This document shows positions 1 through 6,873 of a stretch of DNA of 7,129 nucleotides, in pieces. Where the stretch lies: the NCBI GenBank assembly GCA_020433835.1, contig JAGRBY010000374.1, positions 1 through 7,129 on the forward strand, in the 5' to 3' direction. The number at the start of each line of letters is the position of its first letter. Position 1 is the first letter of the stretch. Below the pieces are notes generated by a model. That model was not told the DNA's origin and did no database searches. It saw nothing but the letters and a program-made list of their open reading frames with translations. The position numbers were made by a program, and so were the translations under genes. Source of the stretch: Anaerolineae bacterium. GTDB taxonomy: Bacteria; Chloroflexota; Anaerolineae; 4572-78; J111.

Positions 1-109
1 CAATAATATCACGATTATCATCATAGATAGTTTGCCACAATGTAGGAGAGCCATATTTGTTTTGAGCTATTTTGCTCAAGCTATCGCCAGAGACTGTTGC
101 ATATTCTAC
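1..109 (-). other. LysM peptidoglycan-binding domain (incomplete)
   Basis: Residues from about 1190 to the edge read YATVSGDSLSKIAQ, then KYGSPTLWQTIYDDNRDII. This is the LysM pattern: a (T)V..GD(S/T)L..IA core, the YG turn, LW..IY and the Asn-Arg before the last strand. LysM (PF01476) binds N-acetylglucosamine polymers such as peptidoglycan. A single copy is seen; the final strand, usually ending near P-G-x-x-L-x-I-P, lies beyond the window. It is separated from binding unit 4 by about 50 residues of polar linker. Confidence 0.9.
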
Positions 110-3100
110 AGAGTTTTGGACTGTAGCCGAGCCGGTTTCCTCCGGAACAGTTGTTGTATCTATTTCTGAACAGGTATTTCCGGTCGGTGAGGTAAGATTA
201 ATACCTTTATACTCGGTTAGCGGAGTTGCATCAGGCCAAATTTCTATTTCATAAGGCGTGGTATCATCAAACCAATCTTCATAAATTCTATCGTAAGTAC
301 AGTCCCGTTTTATCTCTTGTAGTGTAAAATTAACCAAATCTCTGAATTGATAATCGTAGTGAGGCACACCAACGCCATAAGGTTCCTCGCTGATTCGTTC
401 ATCAAGAACTTTTAACCCACCTACATCTTGAGCTAATGCAGCCAGCACTACGCTATCGCTGGTATAGGCATCAACTCTAACCTCATCATTCTGGCTTTGG
501 AGTGCTTCTAATGCCTCGGCAACACTATTAAACGGTACGGGTTGTAATTGAATATCTTTGAAGATGGGGAGTTGGGTGTTCTGAATAGTATCAAGGGAAG
601 TGGTTCCGGTAAGAACTGCGACCTTTTTGCCATCTAAATCGTTCAAATCATTGATTTCATCATCGTCACGTACCAGAAAGCCTTGCCCATCCAGAAAATA
701 GGTGATACTGAAATCGATATCTTTATCTCGGTCGTTAGTTCTGGTTAATCCTGCAACCAGCATATCAACTTTATCATTAACTTCGTCGTCAACTAGGGTT
801 TGAATTCTTTCGTCAGCAGGGACATCTTTAATTGCAATAGCATTTTCATTACTCATCCAGCGCCGGGCAAATTCCTTAATCAAATCTACGTCAAATCCCA
901 CGAATACTGTCCCTAGTTTATTGCTGATAGGTGGGAAATTGGCTTGGATTGCAGCAACAAGGCTAGCATCGTTATCTCCCTCATTGATACTCTTAATGAT
1001 GTCTATTTTAGTTTCCAAAACTTCAATCGTGTCTGGTGCAGAAGTAAACGTAATAGGTGGTGATGATTGCAAAACTTCAATCCTATAGGGAATAGCTGTT
1101 AACCCAAACCAATCTTCATATATTTTGTTGTATTCACGTCCCATCTTTAAATCTTGCAGAGTGAAATTCACTAAATCTCTGAAAGGTGTGTCGCCGGATG
1201 GGATACCTAGTCCATAATGTTCTTCTGTTCTCAGCTTACCGACCAACCCTAGTTCCGGGTGTTCGTAGGTAAATTGTGCTAGCGCTACACTATCGGTAGT
1301 AAAAGCATCAACATTCTGTTCGTTATTTAATAAGGCGTTGATTGCTTCATCTGTTGTTTGAAAGGGTATTACCTCAGAGATATCTAATTCATTTTGCCAT
1401 TTCATCATGTTTTCTAATGAAGTAGAGCCGGCTAAAGCTGCGACTGTTTTTCCGGACAAGGTTTCATCTATCCCCCTAATTTCCGCATCCGTACAGAAAA
1501 CATCGTTAATATTCGTTCTTTCGTTGGTACAACGAACTAACAAACCTTGACCATCTTTGAAGTAGTTGTGACTAAAATCAATCAGGACATCACGAGCTTG
1601 AGTGTGGGTCATCGAAGCCGCGATGAGATCAATTTCGCCACTTAACAGCTTGGCAATCCGATTGGCCGATGTGACAGGTACGCAAATTGGTTCGACACCC
1701 CATTTATCGGCAATGGCTTTAACAAGATCAACATCAAACCCTTCCACATCATCACAATCTACGACCTCTGCCGGATTTTTACAATAGCCAAATGGACGAA
1801 GATCGCACTTAACGCCGACAATTAACTTGTTGCCTCGATCACGGATCAGCTTAATCTTTGAGGGCAGCAGTTTGGCTTTGGCTTGCGGTAAGTAGTTTGT
1901 TGCATCGCCAGGAATAATTTGGATAGGGTAAGGCGGTTGTTGTCCAACCTCAACTGTAACTCCTTTCTCTGTCAGCCACGCTTTAAGCGGATCAAACCAT
2001 TTTGCGTAAAGGGCATCGTAAGTGCCATCTTGTTTCATATCTTGCAGCGTAAAGTTGACCAACTTTCGTAAACGATTGTCATCGGGCCGCATGCCAATCG
2101 CGTATGGCTCCTCGGATGAGACTTCTTCCAATAGCCTCAACGATGTAATGTTCGAATTATCTATGGCAATTTGGATAAGGAAAGCACTATCGGAAGTGAT
2201 CGCGTCAACTTCATTATTCAGTAAAGCGGACTTCATAGCCTCAACATTAGGGAGGGATACCGGAGTTACACCTGTGACTTGTTCCGCAATGTTGCCACAG
2301 GAAGTTGATCCTTGTAGACAGGCAACTCTTCTACCTTTTAAGTCTTTCAGATTTCTAATCTCAGGGTTGTTGGCTAAGATACCCTGTCGATCAAAAAAAT
2401 AGATTTGGCTAAAGTCTATATCGTCAGCCCGGTTCCATCGATGCGTCATCGAAGCAATGATTAAGTCAATCTTACAGTCCAGTAAATCCTGAATCCGATT
2501 GGCCGAAGTGACGGCTCTAAACTCTACCTGGGTTTCATCACCAAACCAGCGTCGTACAAATTCTTTAGCAATGTCAACGTCGAAGCCGTCAAACTCCTCG
2601 TTATCATTCTTGAAACCGAATGGTTTAAAGTCTTCTTTGACTCCAATAACGAGTACTTCATTAGTACTGTTATTATTAAGTTTGTCATAAGCAGATGGGC
2701 AGGGTGGATTATTCTTTGGAGGAGACAACTCGCCTGGAAAAGTTTCGATGTGATAGAGAGGTTCACCATCAAAGTATTGTCCGTAAATCTCTTGATATCT
2801 TCCTTCTAACCACAAGCGTTGCAGGGTATAATCAACCAACTCTCGAAGGTTCGACTCGCCCTCACGAACTCCAATAGCATAAGGTTCAGGGCCAAGAGTC
2901 GGCTCGGCAACGGTTAAGTTGCTGTTTTTGCTTGCCAATTCTTGTAGATAGGTAATATCGGAGGTGAAGACATCAATTTGACCTGTTTCCAGCAAGTTAA
3001 CTACATCTGTAATGGTTTGTGAGGTGTCAATTTCTTCAATTTTGAGATTGAGATCAGCAGCCAGAGTAATGATATTTTGTAATGAAGTTGAACCAGTTCT

Positions 3101-3676
3101 CGCTCCGATTGTTTTACCGGGTAAATCTCGATGCAAAACATCAATACGTGTATCTCCATATGATAACAATCCTTGCTGATTCATAAAGTAAATTTGGCTA
3201 AAGTCAATCATTTCATCGCGTTGCCGGGTATAGGTTGTAGCCGCTATCACTAAATCAACTTCTCCCGTGGTTAGCTTGTCGATGAAATCTTTAGTGGTCA
3301 CTTCCGTAAACTTAGCTTCTACACCCCACATTTCTGCCATCGCCTCAGCTAAGTCAACATCGAAACCGGTTCCGTTGGTGCCAAAAGGAGGGAAATCATA
3401 CTTTACGCCAACTGTGATAACCTCTTTCTGTAATATTTCAGCAGCTATGGATGAAAGATTATCAGTAGTAGTTGAAGGCGTTTGTGCTGATGGAGTATCT
3501 TTAATATCATCGCTCACATTTTCAACAGCCTCTTCACTTATCGGTGCTTCTTCCGCAGTTGAGTTGGGTGATGGTTCTTTGTCTCCTGGACTGTTGTTGC
3601 TACAAGCCCACACTCCTAAACAAATGACCGAACAAAATAAAAAAAGTTTTATAATCGTTGTAAGCTTAAAGTTCAT
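1..3676 (-). CDS. Lipoprotein with four tandem amino-acid-binding (SBP_bac_3) domains and a C-terminal LysM (3' end cut by window)
   Basis: The frame is open from an ATG at 3676 to the window edge: 1225 codons with no stop, checked line by line. Residues 1-25 are a lipoprotein signal ending VWAC, with Cys25 as the likely lipidated residue. Residues 26-80 are a Ser/Thr/Pro/Glu-rich linker. Four SBP_bac_3 (GlnH/ArtJ-like, PF00497) domains follow at about 85-301, 338-562, 612-858 and 905-1137, each with GFDVDL/I, IDFS, G(S/T)TS and (VN/VD)(F/Y)TLQ motifs. A LysM begins near 1190 and is cut off; the family's usual length implies roughly 10-15 more residues. The protein probably binds amino acids on the outer face of the membrane while gripping peptidoglycan. 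Its start lies 15 bases after the kinase stop, behind a strong AGAGGAG, so the two are very likely co-transcribed. Ordinary SBPs have one such domain in about 250-280 residues. No transporter partner is visible, so sensing is as likely as transport. Architecture is certain; ligand and role are inferred. Confidence 0.95.
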   Translation of the reverse strand, partial: MNFKLTTIIKLFLFCSVICLGVWACSNNSPGDKEPSPNSTAEEAPISEEAVENVSDDIKDTPSAQTPSTTTDNLSSIAAEILQKEVITVGVKYDFPPFGTNGTGFDVDLAEAMAEMWGVEAKFTEVTTKDFIDKLTTGEVDLVIAATTYTRQRDEMIDFSQIYFMNQQGLLSYGDTRIDVLHRDLPGKTIGARTGSTSLQNIITLAADLNLKIEEIDTSQTITDVVNLLETGQIDVFTSDITYLQELASKNSNLTVAEPTLGPEPYAIGVREGESNLRELVDYTLQRLWLEGRYQEIYGQYFDGEPLYHIETFPGELSPPKNNPPCPSAYDKLNNNSTNEVLVIGVKEDFKPFGFKNDNEEFDGFDVDIAKEFVRRWFGDETQVEFRAVTSANRIQDLLDCKIDLIIASMTHRWNRADDIDFSQIYFFDRQGILANNPEIRNLKDLKGRRVACLQGSTSCGNIAEQVTGVTPVSLPNVEAMKSALLNNEVDAITSDSAFLIQIAIDNSNITSLRLLEEVSSEEPYAIGMRPDDNRLRKLVNFTLQDMKQDGTYDALYAKWFDPLKAWLTEKGVTVEVGQQPPYPIQIIPGDATNYLPQAKAKLLPSKIKLIRDRGNKLIVGVKCDLRPFGYCKNPAEVVDCDDVEGFDVDLVKAIADKWGVEPICVPVTSANRIAKLLSGEIDLIAASMTHTQARDVLIDFSHNYFKDGQGLLVRCTNERTNINDVFCTDAEIRGIDETLSGKTVAALAGSTSLENMMKWQNELDISEVIPFQTTDEAINALLNNEQNVDAFTTDSVALAQFTYEHPELGLVGKLRTEEHYGLGIPSGDTPFRDLVNFTLQDLKMGREYNKIYEDWFGLTAIPYRIEVLQSSPPITFTSAPDTIEVLETKIDIIKSINEGDNDASLVAAIQANFPPISNKLGTVFVGFDVDLIKEFARRWMSNENAIAIKDVPADERIQTLVDDEVNDKVDMLVAGLTRTNDRDKDIDFSITYFLDGQGFLVRDDDEINDLNDLDGKKVAVLTGTTSLDTIQNTQLPIFKDIQLQPVPFNSVAEALEALQSQNDEVRVDAYTSDSVVLAALAQDVGGLKVLDERISEEPYGVGVPHYDYQFRDLVNFTLQEIKRDCTYDRIYEDWFDDTTPYEIEIWPDATPLTEYKGINLTSPTGNTCSEIDTTTVPEETGSATVQNSVEYATVSGDSLSKIAQNKYGSPTLWQTIYDDNRDII
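266..3424 (-). repeat. Four tandem SBP_bac_3 domain units within one gene
   Basis: In gene order the units lie at about 2774-3424 (unit 1), 1991-2665 (unit 2), 1103-1843 (unit 3) and 266-964 (unit 4). Ligand signature residues recur in every unit. The arginine six residues before the Phe of the IDFS motif is at 153, 416, 695 and 983. The aspartate of the T(S/T)D motif is at 240, 496, 795 and 1074. In GlnH/LAO-type proteins these positions contact the amino acid's alpha-carboxylate and alpha-amino groups. Units close with related ends (GQYFD, AKWFD, EDWFG, EDWFD). Unit 4 departs most at its first strand, with VAAIQANFPP where units 1-3 have (I/V)GVK. Unit 3 has extra cysteines in the first-strand loop and after the GQGLLV strand. 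The units are diverged paralogues, not a recent perfect duplication. Confidence 0.92.
3602..3676 (-). other. Lipoprotein signal peptide (type II)
   Basis: This segment encodes residues 1-25 of the binding protein. Lys4 is the only early positive charge and Lys10 comes next. They precede a hydrophobic run (LFLFCSVICLGVWA) that ends in Cys25. The last four residues, VWAC, fit a loose lipobox; Trp at -2 is unusual, but Val at -3 and Ala at -1 fit. Cys15 and Cys19 also lie in the core but are too early to be the cleavage site. The low-complexity Ser/Thr/Pro/acidic stretch after Cys25 is typical of a surface lipoprotein tether. Confidence 0.8.
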
Positions 3677-3680
3677 TATT

Positions 3681-3687
3681 CTCCTCT
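3681..3687 (-). promoter_or_regulatory. Ribosome binding site of the tandem binding-protein gene
   Basis: The minus strand reads AGAGGAG, then AATA, then ATG. This is a near-consensus Shine-Dalgarno with short (4-base) spacing. It supports the ATG at 3676 as the start and sits wholly in the 15-base gap after the kinase stop, leaving no room for a separate promoter there. Confidence 0.85.
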
Positions 3688-3691
3688 ACTT

Positions 3692-6600
3692 TTACTGATT
3701 GATATTTGATACACACCGGAATACAACATCAGATTGCGTAAATTCAACTTCGCGAATGTCTGAGTTGACGTCCGGTGGATGGCCTATAACTTTGTTCGTT
3801 GATGTAATAATTCCGGATTTATCTTCCACAATCCACTCAAATGGGATATCATCACATTTCGTTGAAGAACAAACCTGAGCATAAATATCCCGCAATTCAT
3901 CTTCGGTAGGCAACCTTACTTCAAATCGATTTAATGGCTGATCTAAGAATTTCTCACAGTAAAGCTGGGCATCTGCCCACGTCAGCATCTTAACAGGATT
4001 GTTGGAATGTTCTTCAATGTTCTTTTCAAACTCTGTCTCTCTACTCACCGTATCTTGACTACATTTGTGTTCCTCATCTTGCCCGCTACAAGGTAGAGAA
4101 CAAGCTATAGGTGACCCAACACACTCATTGTATTGTGCGTATGAGATTGGTTCAGGATAGCCGCAGAAATCTTTTGAGCCGGAAATTTTCTCCATTCTCT
4201 CTGGACACATGAGCGGGGGAGGAGGAAGGTGAGATGGTTCTTTTGTGGGTGGCGTCACAGAAATGATACCCCTTGGCCCTACAAGTATATAAGGAAGAAT
4301 CCATATAATTACTACGAGGAGTAAACAAGTACATACTGCTATAACTACTTTAAAGTAGATGTTCCATATCGGTGGAAGAACAGTTTCCTTAGCAATTAAT
4401 CGTTTCCACAGAGGGATGGGACGAGGTCGAATAACGATAGTCACATCTTTCTCTACAGATTTAGGCTGAACTCCTGTCCATTGGGCAGTTACAGCAGCCG
4501 CCCAAAAGGCAACTACCTTGGCCGTTTTGTCAAGTGTGTCGAATTTCATCGCTCCTACTAAATGTAGGGTGAGCAATTGATAATAAAGACTAAAATTATT
4601 ATCTAGATATCCCTCGGCCTCCTTGCGATGTTTTTTTAGCATCTCAAAAGGTCTCTTCAATGATTTCGGTAGTGATGAATTCAATACTTTTTTGGATGAT
4701 AGGCCAAACGTCTCGCGATCTAACAGAGTATAAAAGGCGTCAATAGTCTTAATAGGATCTAACTTGTATTCATCTACCAGAGGTGCGACAAATTTTGTAA
4801 TTGCCTCTGTCTCGTAGCGCAGCAAATCAACAAGAATATGCTTATGACCAGCTTCAGCAAAGTCAATTAAAGTGATATGACCTGTTTCCAGATTAATTAA
4901 AATATTCTCCCAGTTGATGTCGCCATGTACTAAGGTAATGGGTATTATTACCTGTAATTCCAACAAGGGATCGATCATATACAGCGGGCTAGGCAAGGGT
5001 TTGTCATCCACATTCAACCATTGCTGTTTCAACCATTCTCGACCTACATTGTCCCTAACTAACTCAATCAATTGGGACTCACGAGTCTTTTTTACTACCC
5101 CAGAGATAGTCTTTTTGAGAACATCGCCTGGTTTGTGCCCCAAAAAAGATTGCATATCTTTCTCTGCATCTTCCTGAGAATTGAATTTGACCCGTAAATA
5201 GTAACGACCATCTCTAGGTTTGAGTGTGATAGTTTTATCAATCAAATCTTCTTTTACAACAATAAATTTTTCCAACCGGACACTATCTTCTCGCTTAACA
5301 TCTGTCAACCCGCTGTCAGGAGTTAATTTATGTGTTGATTTACCTTTCAATTCTCGATATTCAATAAATAAATCTACAGGTAGCAAACGCACAAAGTCTG
5401 CACTTATGGAGGCTGTGCGTTCTTCTTTTTTAAACCGATTTCCCCAAGGCATACTCATGATTTTGTATAGTCGACTTGAGAATCTACTCAGCTCGTCTTC
5501 GTCAAACTTAAAGCAAGCTTTGGCTAAACTTTTAACATTAAATAGACCACCTTCGCTCATAACAAAAGCCATTGCGCCCCAACCGCTGTGATAAACCGGT
5601 TCATCTGTAACTTTGGCGTGCTGTTCTATAAAATTTTTGACGTATTTGAGGTAAGCGTTATATTCTTTTTCGATCAAACTTTTAGCCGCTACTTTTATAA
5701 CTTTTTCTATCTGATTACTACCATCTTGCTGAATAATCTTTACCCCGTAAACGTAAGCTCCGCTGCGCCCTTCACCAAACTGCTCTTGAATGTTGACCTC
5801 TTTGTGATTGATAAATAATTGCCGAATTATATTTTCTACTGCCTCTGGAACATCGAATTTGTTGGGATCATATTTAATATGTGGGCCAGGTGGTGTGTTT
5901 AACTTATGAGCAATATCTGCCAACGAAATCGTAGCCGACTTATTGTAACCGCTTAAACTCAAACCCTTGAGAGCTGCAGCCATCTCCCCTGCAGTAGCAT
6001 AACGATTGTGAGGATCTCTTTGTAAGGCTTTGAGAATGACTTTTTCTAGGCTAGGTGGGAGTGACTTCTCAAATTTAGAAGGCGATGGAGGATTCTCGTT
6101 AACAGTCTGGTACAAAACCCAATCTCGATTACCCTCAAATGGGCGACGCCCGGTACATAGTTCAAATAACATCACCCCGGCAGCATAAATATCAGCGCGA
6201 CCATCTACCTTTTTTTGAGATGCTAACATCTCCGGAGCTGCATAACCTACAGTGCCGCCATTAAACCCCCTGCTTTCACCAGTCAATTCGGCCACTCCCA
6301 AATCCATAATCACAGGTTGGAGGTAGTCAATTTGACCCTTTTTAAGTCTGAACATAACATTAGCTGGTTTTATATCACGGTGAACAACATGTTTACCATC
6401 AATTTCTTGTGTGTGGATATAGTCAAGTGTCTCACAGATTTTGGTTATCATACCAATAATATCTTTCAAATGAAGCCATTCCTGTTGATATTTCTGGCTA
6501 TGATGAAGTCGATCTATGACTTTTGATAAATCATTTCCTTCGAGATATTGCATCATAATGTAAGGATTACTCTTGTCGCCCTCAAAGTATCCAAAATTAT

Positions 6601-6847
6601 AAACTGTGACTAGGCCGTTATGATTGTCACCTAACTTTTTAGCTAGGTCAGCTTCTTTATCAAACTGTTCAGTAAATCGTTTTTTCTCGGCTTCTGATCG
6701 GTTTGGATCTGGTAGGATCATTTTTACAGCAACTGGCCAGCCTCTTGTAATGTGCGCAGCTTTATATACGATAGCCATACCACCGCTACTGATGAAGTTT
6801 GTGATACAGTAATCATTTATCACTTTTCCAATCATCTTGTCTGGCAT
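3692..6847 (-). CDS. Transmembrane Ser/Thr protein kinase with second phosphotransferase-like module and FGE-like ectodomain
   Basis: A complete protein of 1051 residues. Residues 11-295 form a Hanks-type kinase with Lys42 (VAVK), Glu65, HRDIKPAN (Asp158, Lys160, Asn163), DLG in place of DFG (Asp182) and APE (204-206), so catalysis should be intact. The glycine loop is altered (ISSGGMAIV: Ser and Ala replace two usual glycines). Residues 340-790 look like a second kinase-fold unit of the APH/choline-kinase type, described separately. A membrane helix spans about 830-856, preceded by basic residues (WKRLIAK), which puts both kinase parts inside the cell. The outside tail, 857-1051, has a Pro-rich stalk and a Cys-rich FGE-like domain. 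No PASTA repeats are present. The start ATG has GGGAGAG eight bases upstream; Met5 is a less likely alternative. The gene lies 26 bases after the phosphatase stop and 15 before the binding-protein start. Its substrate is unknown; signalling with the neighbouring amino-acid-binding lipoprotein is inferred from adjacency. Confidence 0.95.
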   Translation of the reverse strand: MPDKMIGKVINDYCITNFISSGGMAIVYKAAHITRGWPVAVKMILPDPNRSEAEKKRFTEQFDKEADLAKKLGDNHNGLVTVYNFGYFEGDKSNPYIMMQYLEGNDLSKVIDRLHHSQKYQQEWLHLKDIIGMITKICETLDYIHTQEIDGKHVVHRDIKPANVMFRLKKGQIDYLQPVIMDLGVAELTGESRGFNGGTVGYAAPEMLASQKKVDGRADIYAAGVMLFELCTGRRPFEGNRDWVLYQTVNENPPSPSKFEKSLPPSLEKVILKALQRDPHNRYATAGEMAAALKGLSLSGYNKSATISLADIAHKLNTPPGPHIKYDPNKFDVPEAVENIIRQLFINHKEVNIQEQFGEGRSGAYVYGVKIIQQDGSNQIEKVIKVAAKSLIEKEYNAYLKYVKNFIEQHAKVTDEPVYHSGWGAMAFVMSEGGLFNVKSLAKACFKFDEDELSRFSSRLYKIMSMPWGNRFKKEERTASISADFVRLLPVDLFIEYRELKGKSTHKLTPDSGLTDVKREDSVRLEKFIVVKEDLIDKTITLKPRDGRYYLRVKFNSQEDAEKDMQSFLGHKPGDVLKKTISGVVKKTRESQLIELVRDNVGREWLKQQWLNVDDKPLPSPLYMIDPLLELQVIIPITLVHGDINWENILINLETGHITLIDFAEAGHKHILVDLLRYETEAITKFVAPLVDEYKLDPIKTIDAFYTLLDRETFGLSSKKVLNSSLPKSLKRPFEMLKKHRKEAEGYLDNNFSLYYQLLTLHLVGAMKFDTLDKTAKVVAFWAAAVTAQWTGVQPKSVEKDVTIVIRPRPIPLWKRLIAKETVLPPIWNIYFKVVIAVCTCLLLVVIIWILPYILVGPRGIISVTPPTKEPSHLPPPPLMCPERMEKISGSKDFCGYPEPISYAQYNECVGSPIACSLPCSGQDEEHKCSQDTVSRETEFEKNIEEHSNNPVKMLTWADAQLYCEKFLDQPLNRFEVRLPTEDELRDIYAQVCSSTKCDDIPFEWIVEDKSGIITSTNKVIGHPPDVNSDIREVEFTQSDVVFRCVSNINQ
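3695..4213 (-). other. Cys-rich, shortened FGE/SUMF1-like extracellular domain
   Basis: Residues about 879-1051. The fold signs are ISYAQYNECV (like PVTNAQY..FV), then PVKMLTWADAQLYCEKF and RLPTEDEL (like PV..VSW.DA..YC and RLPTEAEWE). They continue with FEWIVED (like WEWV.D) and the terminal VFRCV (like GFRC). At about 170 residues it is shorter than usual FGE-sulfatase domains. It lacks the GNVWEW core and most of the usual middle part, so enzyme activity is doubtful. Ten cysteines (881, 895, 909, 916, 920, 929, 964, 993, 998, 1045) suggest up to five disulfides. FGE-like domains are known fused to bacterial Hanks kinases, usually of unclear role; a binding or sensing ectodomain is the likeliest reading. 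Confidence 0.75.
4280..4360 (-). other. Single transmembrane helix of the kinase
   Basis: Residues about 830-856 are almost entirely hydrophobic (cores VVIAVC and LLLVVIIWILPYILVG). Basic residues lie on the N-terminal side (Arg807, Arg809, Lys815, Arg816, Lys820) and a Pro-rich stalk on the other. The positive-inside rule places the kinase modules in the cytoplasm and the C-terminal domain outside. Confidence 0.9.
4478..5836 (-). other. Second kinase-like (APH/choline-kinase type) module inside the kinase
   Basis: Residues about 338-790. The N-lobe signs are a glycine-rich turn (FGEGRSGAYVYGV, 357-369), a candidate beta-3 lysine Lys385 in VIKVA, a candidate helix-C Glu at 393 or 395, and a hinge-like stretch at 421-434. 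The C-lobe signs are clear: HGDINWENIL (His641, Asp643, Asn648), then LIDFAEAG with Asp662. This matches the catalytic-loop and metal-binding pattern of aminoglycoside phosphotransferase-like enzymes (PF01636 superfamily). A long insert at about 470-620 sits between the lobes. From memory it may correspond to one of the 'ternary complex associated' domains (possibly TCAD9) described in Aravind-group work; I could not check this. Whether it phosphorylates a small molecule, a protein or nothing is unknown. Confidence 0.72.
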
Positions 6848-6850
6848 ATC

Positions 6851-6870
6851 TTATTCTCTCCCAGAGATAA
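6851..6870 (-). promoter_or_regulatory. Short imperfect inverted repeat covering the kinase ribosome binding site
   Basis: On the coding strand the left arm TTATCTCT is followed by the loop GGG and the right arm AGAGAATAA. Four GC/AT pairs (CTCT/AGAG) stack on four AT pairs (TTAT/ATAA) with one bulged A. The Shine-Dalgarno occupies the loop and right arm. It could be a weak translational hairpin or a protein operator; with only eight pairs it could also be chance. It has no U-tract and is not a terminator. Confidence 0.4.
6856..6862 (-). promoter_or_regulatory. Ribosome binding site of the kinase gene
   Basis: The minus strand reads GGGAGAG eight bases before the ATG at 6847, good spacing for a Shine-Dalgarno. 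It favours Met1 over Met5, which would lie 20 bases away. The site is partly inside a small inverted repeat (6851-6870). Confidence 0.8.
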
Positions 6871-6873
6871 ATC

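Noticed and set aside
2022..2402. Plus-strand open frame of 126 codons
   Set aside because: Antisense to binding unit 2, with no recognisable motif. Its existence follows from the opposite strand's codon use.
2524..2772. Minus-strand open frame of 82 codons in another frame
   Set aside because: It overlaps the strongly supported lipoprotein frame and has no domain signature. There is no sign of a programmed frameshift joining the two.
1..3676. Possibility that the lipoprotein is a broken run of several separate SBP genes
   Set aside because: The frame is unbroken through all linkers and there are no internal Shine-Dalgarno/start and signal-peptide combinations between units, so it is one fused protein.
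3677..3691. Possible terminator or promoter between kinase and lipoprotein genes
   Set aside because: The gap is 15 bases and is filled by the Shine-Dalgarno and spacer; no stem or U-tract fits.
3267..3698. Plus-strand open frame of 143 codons opposite the lipoprotein N-terminus
   Set aside because: It lies antisense to the signal peptide, linker and start of binding unit 1, which are clearly coding. Its translation is low-complexity Ser/Leu/Val without a recognisable domain.
4152..4334. Minus-strand 60-codon frame overlapping the kinase stalk/helix region
   Set aside because: It overlaps the kinase in a different frame, with no motif.
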